Shown here: piece by piece, positions 1 through 10,145 of the stretch
Position numbering within the stretch: position 1 is the first letter of the stretch
How the letters are laid out: each line of letters opens with the position of its first letter
Assembly (NCBI RefSeq): GCF_003324165.1
Contig: NW_025407829.1
Location: forward strand, 124,001 to 188,000
Source of the DNA: Naegleria lovaniensis
Lineage: Eukaryota; Heterolobosea; Eutetramitea; Acrasida; Naegleriidae
Direction of reading: 5' to 3'
DNA length: 64,000 bases
Program-made: the position numbers and the translations under genes
Notes under the pieces: generated by a model
The model's database searches: none
What the model was told of the DNA's origin: nothing
The model's input: the letters and a program-made list of their open reading frames with translations, nothing else

Positions 1-1491
1 GCAGTTGAATGAGCAGTAAGTTGAATTTTTAAATTTGTATTTCACACGCTGAAAATTTTTTCTCTCAACAGATCTTCTCAACAAAATGAAACCATCAAAA
101 TGCTCAACAAGAAACTAGAAGAAGAACGAAAAACTTATTATCAAAAAGAGGAGAAAATTATAGAGCTCGAGAAAGAGTCACAAGATGTAATGAGAAATTA
201 TCAAGAGCTCAGAGAAACACTATTAGCTGTCAACAAGGAAAAAGAAACTCTACTATTGAACGAAGAATCCAAATTTAAAGAATTATTGGAGAATGACGCT
301 CGCTTACGCCAAGAAAACAAGGAAGCAGAAACTCGCATTGGAGAATATGAAGCCAAATTTTTGAATTTAAAAAAAACAGTTGAAGAACAGCTTGAACAAT
401 ACAAATCAAAATATGAAGAGGAAAAGAAAAGATCAAAAAAGTATCAAATCATTACAGAAAAACAAAAAAAGAAATTTTCAGAAGAGTATGAAAAACTCAA
501 AGAACAAGTCATGAAACGAGAAAAAATGTTCGACGAGAAAATACAAGAATTGAAAAAATTATTGGAAAATGAACGAAAGGAAAATGAAAGACTCGAACGT
601 AGATGTGAACACTTGGAAAGTATTAAAAGTGTCATGACCTCGTCTCCTCCAATGACCTCGCATATGAGATTTAACAGCAATGTTGTTATGGAATCTATGA
701 GTGCTAGTACAACCATTAAGCAACAACCAGTGACTTGTAACAACATGAATGAGAATGTGAATCCAAATAGAGAAACCATGGATAGTATTAAACCATTATT
801 CCGTCAAGTAGAAGTAACGCAGCAACAAGTTGCAGTGACGAATCAAAAAGAAGATCGAAGCACAGATGATGGCTCGAGTTCCACGTCGAGCTCTGATTGT
901 GAATCTTCATGTAGTACGTTAAAGAAAAAGAGAAGGCGAAGATTGAAACGAACGATGGTAGAAACTCGAAATGTGACTGCTGACGGAGGAGTGAACCATG
1001 GACATGCTACAAGGTCTTCTACTCCCGTCGTCAACAAACCCACACAAGAGAGAAAGGAAATGAATGAAGAAACTTTTAACGCCTCTTCGACGGTTGTTGT
1101 GAGGAGAAAACAACCTGAACCAGTGAAAGAGTCATCCTCATGTGATAATTCATTACTTGAGGATCAGCAATCAGCTCATGAAACAGACATTTCAGAAGCA
1201 CCTTCTATTGGAAAATTGAAAGATTTTGCCAAACTTCAAGAGGAATGCAACAACGAATTCAAAGATTACACTCAGAAAATGAAAGCCCTTGTTAAAGATA
1301 TTAGTATGCATGGAAAAGAGCTGGTTGAACTAAGATCTGTGGTAAAACAAATTGACAAACGACCTCAACAAGAGAGCAGAAAGGAAGTTCCAATCGCAAC
1401 AAAATCCAAAACTGCAAGCAATCCAACAATGACAAAGAAAAAGAAGATTTTAAAGTCAACCTCGCCTCTCAAAAAAAGCAACAAGCCATAA
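1..1491 (+). CDS. coiled-coil protein, 5' end outside window
   Basis: Only the 3' part of this gene lies in the window. An exon ends at 15, a GTAAGT donor starts at 16 and a CAACAG acceptor ends at 71; joining 1-15 to 72 keeps one open frame that runs into the ATG at 100, so that ATG is internal and not the true start. The visible protein is almost wholly charged heptad-like coiled coil for its first 180 residues (rich in E, K, Q, L), then a Ser/Thr-rich linker with a basic KKKRRRRLKR stretch that could be a nuclear localisation signal, then a short second coiled coil and a Lys-rich tail. No catalytic domain is visible. It ends 38 bp from the convergent remodeller gene. Function unknown; a structural, cytoskeletal or centrosomal role is possible but not shown. 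Confidence 0.75.
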
Positions 1492-1529
1492 TCATTTGTT
1501 GAGCATCAACAGATGTGAATTAATTGTTA

Positions 1530-4500
1530 TTATTGAATCATGGTCATAATATCGGATGAAGTTACCACTTGGCACAAGGGATGTTGTTTGAGATATTCTT
1601 TCAATTGTACTGTTTCTTGATCCTCAATTTCGTCATCCTTAACGACACTGTTGTCATTGGTAGCCAGAGAAAATGGATGGCTGACAATAATCATATCCAA
1701 ATTCGAGATTGAATTTGTAATAATACCTCCATTAATTGTGATTAATCGTTTCAGTTTCTTATCATTCTTATTTTCCACACCATACAAGTAAATGTTCAAG
1801 GATTCAAGAGGATCATCCTTCGTATCCACTTTGTTGGCCACTGGCTGTGGTTGTTGTTGTGGAGGAGGAGAATTTTGCTTCACAGGAGTACGCTTGGTGG
1901 TAGGTGTCGCTACATGCTTCACAGGAGTCATGATTGATGATTTGATCGTACTGCTGCTGGCATTCCTGTCAAAATAGTAAACAAAAGTCTTGATTCCTGC
2001 TTTCAGTAAACACTTTTTAAGAATTCTTTCAGTCGAATACCAATCAAATCCTTGCAATCCAAATCCAATTCGAGGCATGTGAACTGTTGCTTTCATTGTT
2101 ATTGCAGAATATGCCACTTTATGAAGAGCAACTTCAAGAGCATTGGTTAATAAAGGTCCATGTCCTTTGGATTTCTCATAATGCTGTGCAATGACATTCA
2201 CGACATGGGTAGATGCGTGATTGCTCTTCTTGAGTGGAATGAGTTGTGCATCGCCGAGTGAAATTTCTCCTTGCTCAATGGCATTTTCATAAATCACTTT
2301 TGGTTTGTCTGAATATTTGGTAATGATTTGTTTTGATATTCCAGCTGTTGGATATTGGCCAAAATCAGAAATACAACTGTTGAAAATTTACACAATGATC
2401 GTTCGTAATTTAAAAAATCCACAAATAATATTACTACATACTTGATAATAAATCGAGCTCCAGAACTTTCATATTTTTCAGGTGATGTCACATCTCCTTT
2501 AACATATTGAATTTGGTTGTTATCAGCATTTAGTGTTGGAGTGGATGGTTCCTCATCTTCTTGGTTGAATTCTTGTTCCATCAAGTATAATTCAAGATCC
2601 CAATCTTCTGGAATTGTAATAGTGTGTGGATCATATGCATCATAATCACTTTCGTCATCCTCTTTTTTAACTTTTCGTTTCTTTCGTGATGTTTTAGTTG
2701 CAGATCGCGTTCTTCTAGAAATTGGAGTTGATTTTTCATCATCTTTCCCAGAAGAGTAGGAGTACAGCAAATTGTCGTCTTCACTACTCGAAGATGATGA
2801 CAACACTTCTTTTTTCCTCTTCTTGGCTGCATTCTTTCCTCTATTCGTTTGTGCTGGTATTGTTTGTGACAGATCCAATCCAACTTCTTCCAAAATATTT
2901 TTCAAAACTTCAATGTCCTTTTCATTTTGCTGTGGTTCTTTGTAAGAAATCTTCGATGGTTTTTGTTGATAATCGACACCTTCATACATGTAGATGGATT
3001 CAGAATTGGATTCTGCATTTTCTTTAAACGACTCGGCTGCCTCGTCCAATGTAAGACTTAATCGTCCTGATGAATGAAGCGAACTTTTTTCATCCAGTAT
3101 GTCATCGATTGAAAGTTCTAACAATGCTTGATCCGTATCATGATCATCCTCAGTAGTGGAAGACGAGTTCATGATTTTGTGAAGTCCAAATGTAAGTATT
3201 TCAAGTATTGTATCTGTCGATAACTTGTCATCAGAATTTGACTCGAAAGAGTTGGAAGCAGCAGCTGCAGTGTCTACAGTGTTGACAGAGAGAGTAATCT
3301 TTTTCATGGAACGTCGTAAAATCACCTCCTCCACGGTATTCTCGGTCACCAAGCGATACACTGAAACGGGTTTGTCTTGTCCAATTCTGTGACATCTGGA
3401 TTGAGCTTGAAAATCGAGCTGAGGATTCATATCCATATCTGTAAAAATAACTGTGTCGGCGCTGACCAAGTTGAGACCAACACCTCCAGCTCTTGTTGAG
3501 AGTAGAAAGGCAAATACGTTATTATCGGAGAAATTAGCAATTGCGTTAAATCGTTCCTCTCCTCTGACACTTCCATCCAGACGTTCATAATTCCACTTTC
3601 GGTAATGGAAATAATCTTGCAAGATATCGAGCATTGATGTCATTTGTGAAAAGATCAATACACGGTGTCCTTCTTTCTTTAACTTCTTCAGCAATTTGTC
3701 AAGTATTATCATTTTGCCACTATTATTAACAATATGTTCGCCCTCCACAAATGGTTCTGGTTCTGCTCCTTCAAATAAATAAGGGTGATTGCAACACTTT
3801 CTCAAGCTCATAAGGATGTTGTTCAGACCTTTGACATTCTTTTTTCCAATCGTTTGTCTGTCTTTAAGAAGGAATGATTTGTAATACTTCTTTTGCATGC
3901 TCGTTAAACGTGTATAAATAATGTGTTCCTTCTTGGGTGGAAGGTCATCCTTCAACACTTGATTTTTAGTTCTTCTGAGCAGAAATGGTTTTAGCATGAA
4001 CTGGAAGTTTTTACGAACTTGATCTGCATCAACAGACATTACCTCATCAGCATCTTCCAGACTTGGTTGTGTTGCCGAGACACTCTTTTTGAGTCGTGAC
4101 TTTGACAAAAAGCATTGTTGAGGGAACCATCGTTCGAATGTGTCATAGTCGTGATCAAAGAACTGTGGTGCGGCAAAACGAAGTAAGGCCCATAACTCAT
4201 GCATTGAGTTCATTAATGGTGTGCCACTCATTAGAATAGCTCTTTCCCATTTATAAACTTGTTGCAGCATTTTGTAGAGCTGAGATTTAGGGCTCTTCAG
4301 CCTATGAGCCTCATCTACGCACAATAATTTGTAGTTAAATCGTCCAAGAAAATGTTCATCGTTCAATATCATTTCATACGACGTAACCACTACGTCAAAA
4401 GGAACATTTCCGGAATTTTCAAAATCTCCCTCAACGTTGGACTGTAATTTTGAACGTTCTTCTTGGTTTCCAATATATCTCAAAATTTTGATATTGTCCC

Positions 4501-5178
4501 CACAGAATTTTTTAAACTCCAAGCACCAATTCTCGATAAGTGACAGCGGTGTGACAATTAAAAAAGGTTTTCTTTCAACACTCGATGATGTATCCATTAG
4601 CTCCATAACATAGGCTATAAATGCAATCACTTGCACAGTCTAAAAGTGTTGTGTTGAAAATTTATGATCATGGATAATAACACGCACATCAAAAATTGAA
4701 TCAGAAAATTCGAGCTAGTACAAACCTTTCCAAGACCCATATCATCACCAAGTATTCCAGAAGTCTCATGATCGATTAGCAGAGATTTGAGCCAAGATAC
4801 ACCTTCCCATTGATGATTTTTCAGTTTGCACGAATTCAACATATACTTTGGAGCAGGATTATTTTGGGAGAGTTTCAAATCATTAAAACATTGATAATCA
4901 ATTTTCAAGTTCGTAATTCGGGACATGAATAATGTAAAGTCCAACGTTTTGTTTTTTAATTTTAACTCTTTCAACTGGTGTTTCTTCTTCCTCTTTTTTT
5001 TGGACAATTCCTCTTCCGATGACGAATCCATCAAAGAGACATCTGATTCTCCACCATCCTCTTGATCCGATGCTGAAAATTCAGAGGAAGCTCCATCATC
5101 AGAGCCATCACTCACCCTCGGTTTCATTTGATTTTCATCATCATCGTACTCGGAGATCAAAAAGTCGTCTTTTGCCAT
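1530..5178 (-). CDS. CHD1L: ALC1/CHD1L-like SNF2 chromatin remodeller with macro and BRCT-like domains
   Basis: Model: exons 5178-4726, 4639-2442, 2376-1530 (introns of 86 and 65 nt), 1165 residues. The first intron splits SNF2 motif I; splicing restores DDMGLGKT. The helicase core then shows VDEAHRLK, SGTPLMNS, LSTRAGGVGLNL and RCHRIGQ. The second intron lies inside a macro domain; splicing gives a frame through NCISDFGQYPTAG and VHMPRIGFGLQGFDWY, closely matching the C-terminal macro domain of human ALC1, which binds poly(ADP-ribose) and relieves autoinhibition of the nucleosome-sliding ATPase at DNA breaks. After a Pro/Gln linker the last 100 residues (YLYGVENKNDKKLKRLI and a following GG turn) look like a BRCT domain, which human ALC1 lacks. 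The N terminus is acidic. The start ATG at 5178 lies 68 bp from the divergent DUF4246 gene. Family assignment is firm; the BRCT call is moderate. Confidence 0.92.
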
Positions 5179-5246
5179 TTTTTTGTTTGCTGAAAAACCA
5201 TTCGCCCGTTACAATTTCCAGGAGTAGCAGAAAAAAAAGTGTCATC
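5179..5246. promoter_or_regulatory. 68-bp shared divergent promoter region
   Basis: The start codons of the ALC1-like gene (minus strand, 5178) and the DUF4246 gene (plus strand, 5247) are only 68 bp apart, so both 5' untranslated regions and any core promoter must lie here. T-runs flank the minus-strand ATG and an A-run precedes the plus-strand ATG. No TATA box or other known motif is evident. Co-regulation is an inference from spacing alone. Confidence 0.4.
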
Positions 5247-7138
5247 ATGCCTCGGATCACTAAATTCAAGAAAATCAAATTGAATCGTTCTCGCTACAAT
5301 GAATTTCAATCAGCAACCACGAAAGAAGACCCTTGTAACAACTCGAGTGGAGATGAAGCACAACTTTCTCCGACCACAAGGGCCATTCAAATCAGTCCCA
5401 AAGATGTAGATTCCATCGTGATGAATGTTATTCAAAAGCGTGAATGGAAAAGTAAATTAGAGCTTTTGGAAGATAAATGGAGAAAAGAGTGCCAACAACA
5501 AGGTATTTCTAACTCTTCGGTGGATGTTGCTTTTGAAATTCTTCGTGATATTGTACATCAAGGTTCGTTTTGTGATGATCTCGCGGGAACATCATTCATA
5601 ATACGATTTTCATTGTTAATGATATAATTGTGATAATAATAATTAGGAAGAGGAGCAAAGCAATGTTGTGGTTGTTGTGGAGCTGATCCTCGTCCCATGA
5701 AAAACGAATATGGCAATGAAGACGATGAAGAAGATCCAGAATATGTCGATTCCGAAGAGGAAGAAGAGAGAAAAGAAAAAAAGAGCTCTTTGTTTGGTGC
5801 CTACAATGACTACGAAGAGGAGAGATACTCTCGTTCCACTCGTTTTTGTGAATGTCCCTGTGAACATTGTGCTATCAATCCTACAGCACAATTCTCAGGA
5901 GAAATTGAAATTGAGGATGACCTCATTCCACTGGAGTTGAAAGAAAGATTAAAGGCTCAGTTATCACGCTTGGAAAATGTGCCAGAAGAGAAGAAGGATT
6001 GGCATCCAGGAAGTAATCATCAAGTCTTGGATCTCATTCATCCATCCTTGTATTGTTATGTCGAGAATGTGAGTGTGAGCGATAAGGCCATGGAAGCGGA
6101 AAAGCCTAAAACCGATCATTATTGGTGGAGACCTCAACCTGCAGAGGAAAAACCTAAAACTAATAGATGTCAATGGCTTCCAGTGGAATTTGAGATTGAG
6201 GATGATGAGGTTTCGAGAATTGCTTCATACATTAATAATTTGGATGAAATCACTCACAAGGATTTATATCAGACCATCCAGGAAATATTCTCCAAGTTTC
6301 TGCCCATGGTGGGTTATTTCATTAATTTTGACGATCGACTGCAGGTAATTGTAAAAGCAGCAAACATTATTGTTTCTCCTGACAAACCATTCTATAGTGG
6401 AGGCACTTTTCACACGGAAGGTACGTTATTTGGCCAAAAGTCACCACAATTACGTTACAAATTGTATAGGCATGGACTATGAGCATATTGCTGCCACATG
6501 TATTTACTATTATCAATCGGAGAATGTGAAAGATAGTTATTTAGAATTTCGAGAAAGCATTTCAGAGCCGTATGGTTATGGCCAAGATGATGTGAAAGGA
6601 TGTTTTGAAATGTATGGCCTCCATGATGGGGATCTTCAATTTAGAAGTTTGGGTGCTATTGAGACCAAAGAAGATAGGTGTATTGTTTTTCCAAACACGG
6701 TTCAACACCGAGTAAGACATTTCTTCCCTAAAAATCCGTCACTCCCAGCTGTTCGTAAAATTTTGGGTAAGTGTTAAGATTGTGTTGAATTTGATATAAT
6801 CTCAGTTTTTTCACACACAGTATTCTTTGTTGTGGATCCAAATCATCCGATTATTTCAACACAAAATGTTGACATTCAAAGAATGGATTTTCTAATTAAC
6901 AAGTATTTTCTTTTCAACAAACTACTTCCATTCCATGTAGTACATAAGGTAGGTAATTTATTCATTTCACAACTTCATTGTTGACAACCTTCTTAATTCA
7001 AAGATTCTATCGTTCTTACCTCATTTTACCAGAGCTGAGGCATTGAAATATAGAGAGGATTTAATGAACCAGCGAAAGTTTTTCGTAAATGAGCAGAATG
7101 TGGAAGTGGAACGCGAATTTTCTCTGTGTGAACATTAG
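5247..7138 (+). CDS. DUF4246 family protein, probable 2-oxoglutarate/Fe(II) dioxygenase
   Basis: Five-exon model: 5247-5562, 5647-6420, 6470-6766, 6821-6948, 7004-7138 (549 residues); each junction is GT-AG and in phase, and the 49-nt third-exon boundary removes an otherwise frame-breaking segment. The protein matches the DUF4246 family, best known in fungi: a conserved block with SYINNL and HKDLY, then GGTFHTEG, YYYQSENV, EMYGLHDGD and FPNTVQHRV, ending in VDPNHPIISTQNV. His361-x-Glu363 and His443 followed by Arg fit the metal and co-substrate ligands of a double-stranded beta-helix dioxygenase. Substrate unknown. An acidic stretch and a Cys pair cluster (QCCGCCGADPR) sit near the N terminus. 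It is fired divergently from the ALC1-like gene and converges on the GRF/F-box gene 40 bp away. Confidence 0.85.
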
Positions 7139-7178
7139 ATGCTTTGTACACCAAAGACACACTAAAACGGTCTTCAAT

Positions 7179-10040
7179 TTAATTGGTCTTTTTCTTTTTT
7201 CTTTGAGGACGAACTTTGGGTTGCTCTTCATCTTCACTTGACACATATTCTTCTCCAGAGTATTCTTCTTCTTCCTCCTCTGACTCCTCTCCATCGTCAG
7301 AATTGTACGAAAGATCTTCGTCGCTTTCTTCATAGGTGGAATCCATCTCCTCATCATCATAGTAATCATCTCGCTCAATAGGTGATCTATCACCACGCTC
7401 GAATGAATCTATCTTAGGCCTGTTTTTAAAACAGAGTGTCACAAAATGTTCATCTTCCATTTCATCACCCTTGGCATCTTCGTGGACCTGCTCATCATCA
7501 TCTTCTGACATTGCATTAACAACATCAAATTCACCTTCCTCCAATAATGTAATCCAACTAAATGGAAACACTGGCACCTCCCCAAAACCAGCCAACTTGG
7601 CAGGAGAATTGAAATTACTGCCTTCGCCATCGTGGTCAATGAAAATTGAATCGGTCCAATATTCATCAATTTTTCGAGCATACACATGACATGAATCCTT
7701 CAATGCTTCCGTTATTAAGGATTTTTCGTGAAGAAAAATGATCAAGTTCACAGATTTTCCAATTTGTGATTGGTTAGCACACACCTGTCGTAGAGCCTTC
7801 TCGTCCGCAAGTTCAGCCTTCTTGAAATACAATGCAATAGATTTGAGGAAATATTGCAAAACATTGACCCTGTATGTGTTTGCATATGTTTCTGAAATAT
7901 TTAGTATTCCTTTCAATAAGGCACATTTCACAACATCTATTTTCTCCAAAGGAATGGATTCAGGTTCTAGTTGGTCCCACAAGTTGAATTGATTCAATAA
8001 ACAAACTGAATTTTTAGAAGTGACGTGTGCCGAGTCAACGACTGTTTTCCCGTCACAATCAATTCCGTTATAGATTTGCAATTTTCCTGTTCCCCACTTA
8101 AACCAGTCAATGTATATGAGCGAAATTGCTCGATCATTTACAAGTAATTGTTTGAAAGGCCAACGATCTAATCCTTGTGAGGACTGGATAGTGACGTCAG
8201 TATCCCAAAAATTTGATTTTTCATAAAAGTCTTCAATGGTGCCATCACACAAACCAGTAAGACACTTGTAGTAAACTTTTCTATCCTCATTGACCCAGCT
8301 GAAATTCATTCCACAATTGAAGGATGATTTAGTGAAGCACTTTGGAAGGCAAATAATGTGTTGCAAATTTGCTAATTTTTGTTTTGAGTTAAATCCTGTA
8401 ATTCTTGACGAAACGTTTTCTACAAATTGTTTGTAATGGGTCGCTACTTCTCTATTGAAAGGGATGGTATTAATGTATTTAAGCCCAACTGGAATAATCA
8501 CATCTGTTTCTTCACTCATTTTCGAAAACATCATTTGTGTAACTACACCTCTAAACTCTAACGTTTTTTTGTATTCTTGAACTCGTTTCTTGGCAAAGGT
8601 ATTGTCGTTGTACTGATTTCCTCCGTAATGATAATAATCGTGCCAGAATTTGTATCTCTTTTTTGATTGCTTTTCTTTAGGTTGTTCGTCGTGTGCAGTT
8701 TCTATCTGATGCATTGACAGTTTGGTTGAGCAATTATAAAATACCAGAGTTGTTAAGTTTGGCATGAACTCGATCAATCGCATCAGCTCGTTTGTTATGG
8801 CCATGTTACAAAAAACAATTCGGGTGGCATGTAAAAACTTTGAAAAAATGGAACACCACCAAGAATAAGGAGGGATGTTATCCTTCAGAAATCCAAAATG
8901 AAGCTCCAATTGCTTGTAATCACTATTAATCAAAATATTTGACATTCTATTCCACTCTTGACACACTCTTTGTACGATTACAAGGTCAGGTAAAACATTA
9001 AGATATTTAAAAATTTCTCGAAATATTTCTATAGGAATGCCGGCAACCCATAAATTATTTTGATTTGCTTCTGACATGACAATGGGCCCCTCTGCAATTT
9101 TCATTGAGTCAAAAAAGCTGGAACTAGCATTATTGATCGAAGAAGAATGTGTGTTTGTAACCAAATGCTTGTACAAGTCTTCGTCTCCTTCAAACCAAGC
9201 AAAATATTTACATCGTTCATGTTGAGCACTAACTCCACAACACCAAAATAATTTCCCCTTGTTTGGTCCTTCTTTCACTACTCGAAGTAATCGGCAAGGA
9301 GTGTTTGCATGCTGTTGACATGTTGGGATTTGTAAATTATTTGTGTTCGGTGTGACAATGTTACTACAACCTGCAGGCTCCTCATCATCGACTGTTGCCA
9401 TGGTTGATTTTTCGTCATTTGATGAATTTAGAGAAGAAGAGGAACTTGCTGAAGGAGGGGTCGAATATTTTGGAACCAAATGTTTGTACAATTCAACATT
9501 TCCTTCAAACCAACCAAAATGATTGCACCGTTCATTTTGAAAACTCATTCCACATGCCCAAAATAATTTCCCCTTGTTTGGTCCTTCTTTTACAACTTGA
9601 AGCAATCGACATGGGATATTGCTGTGTTTTCGACATGTTGGAATTTGTAAATTTGTTGCATTCATTGTTGTGGTATTCGATTGGTGGCTTAAATTTGTGG
9701 TACTTGCACTTGACGAAGAAGATGCAATTGGCTGTTGAAGATTTTGAGAGATCAATAGCCCTTCATTCGGATAATTCAATGTTGAAACCGATCTTGCGAT
9801 CACGGGTGATGTTCTCTGTTGGGGCGAGCTTTGATTCAATTTCGGGCCACGATCCTCATCAGCCCACTGAAAGAATTTACAAAAACGTTCCGAACACGAA
9901 TAAAACCGTCGTCCCTTGTTAGGACCTTGTTTAAATACAGTGAGTAAGACCGAAGGACGAGGAGGAGAACATTTACAATTCGGAGGAAGAGAGGATCGGG
10001 TGGATGCTGGGGGTGGACTAGACGGCAGAGGTTGTTGCAT
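7179..10040 (-). CDS. triple GRF zinc finger plus F-box protein, paralogue A
   Basis: Single-exon frame of 953 residues starting at an ATG preceded by a long T/A run. Three GRF-type zinc fingers stand in series near residues 20-60, 125-180 and 235-290; the latter two show PTC, PCRLL, GPNKGKLFW and ERC..F.WFEG. GRF fingers in other proteins (APE2, NEIL3, TOP3A, ZGRF1) bind single-stranded nucleic acid. An F-box follows near residue 330 (LWVAGIPIEIFREIFKYL), suggesting a substrate adaptor of an SCF ubiquitin ligase. The long middle part is unrecognised. The C terminus is strongly acidic and then basic (RPQRKKKK). The next gene upstream is a tandem paralogue with two GRF fingers. Role is inferred: recognition of a nucleic-acid-bound substrate for ubiquitination. 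Domain calls are solid; the function is not shown. Confidence 0.85.
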   Translation of the reverse strand: MQQPLPSSPPPASTRSSLPPNCKCSPPRPSVLLTVFKQGPNKGRRFYSCSERFCKFFQWADEDRGPKLNQSSPQQRTSPVIARSVSTLNYPNEGLLISQNLQQPIASSSSSASTTNLSHQSNTTTMNATNLQIPTCRKHSNIPCRLLQVVKEGPNKGKLFWACGMSFQNERCNHFGWFEGNVELYKHLVPKYSTPPSASSSSSLNSSNDEKSTMATVDDEEPAGCSNIVTPNTNNLQIPTCQQHANTPCRLLRVVKEGPNKGKLFWCCGVSAQHERCKYFAWFEGDEDLYKHLVTNTHSSSINNASSSFFDSMKIAEGPIVMSEANQNNLWVAGIPIEIFREIFKYLNVLPDLVIVQRVCQEWNRMSNILINSDYKQLELHFGFLKDNIPPYSWWCSIFSKFLHATRIVFCNMAITNELMRLIEFMPNLTTLVFYNCSTKLSMHQIETAHDEQPKEKQSKKRYKFWHDYYHYGGNQYNDNTFAKKRVQEYKKTLEFRGVVTQMMFSKMSEETDVIIPVGLKYINTIPFNREVATHYKQFVENVSSRITGFNSKQKLANLQHIICLPKCFTKSSFNCGMNFSWVNEDRKVYYKCLTGLCDGTIEDFYEKSNFWDTDVTIQSSQGLDRWPFKQLLVNDRAISLIYIDWFKWGTGKLQIYNGIDCDGKTVVDSAHVTSKNSVCLLNQFNLWDQLEPESIPLEKIDVVKCALLKGILNISETYANTYRVNVLQYFLKSIALYFKKAELADEKALRQVCANQSQIGKSVNLIIFLHEKSLITEALKDSCHVYARKIDEYWTDSIFIDHDGEGSNFNSPAKLAGFGEVPVFPFSWITLLEEGEFDVVNAMSEDDDEQVHEDAKGDEMEDEHFVTLCFKNRPKIDSFERGDRSPIERDDYYDDEEMDSTYEESDEDLSYNSDDGEESEEEEEEYSGEEYVSSEDEEQPKVRPQRKKKKTN

Positions 10041-10145
10041 TTTTTTTTATTGTTTTTTTTTGGATTCGTTTCTCGTTCTTCCTGCTAGTCGAACTCAACG
10101 AAATATATCCAAGCTATATTCTTCAATCGGCTTTCTTGCATTTGA

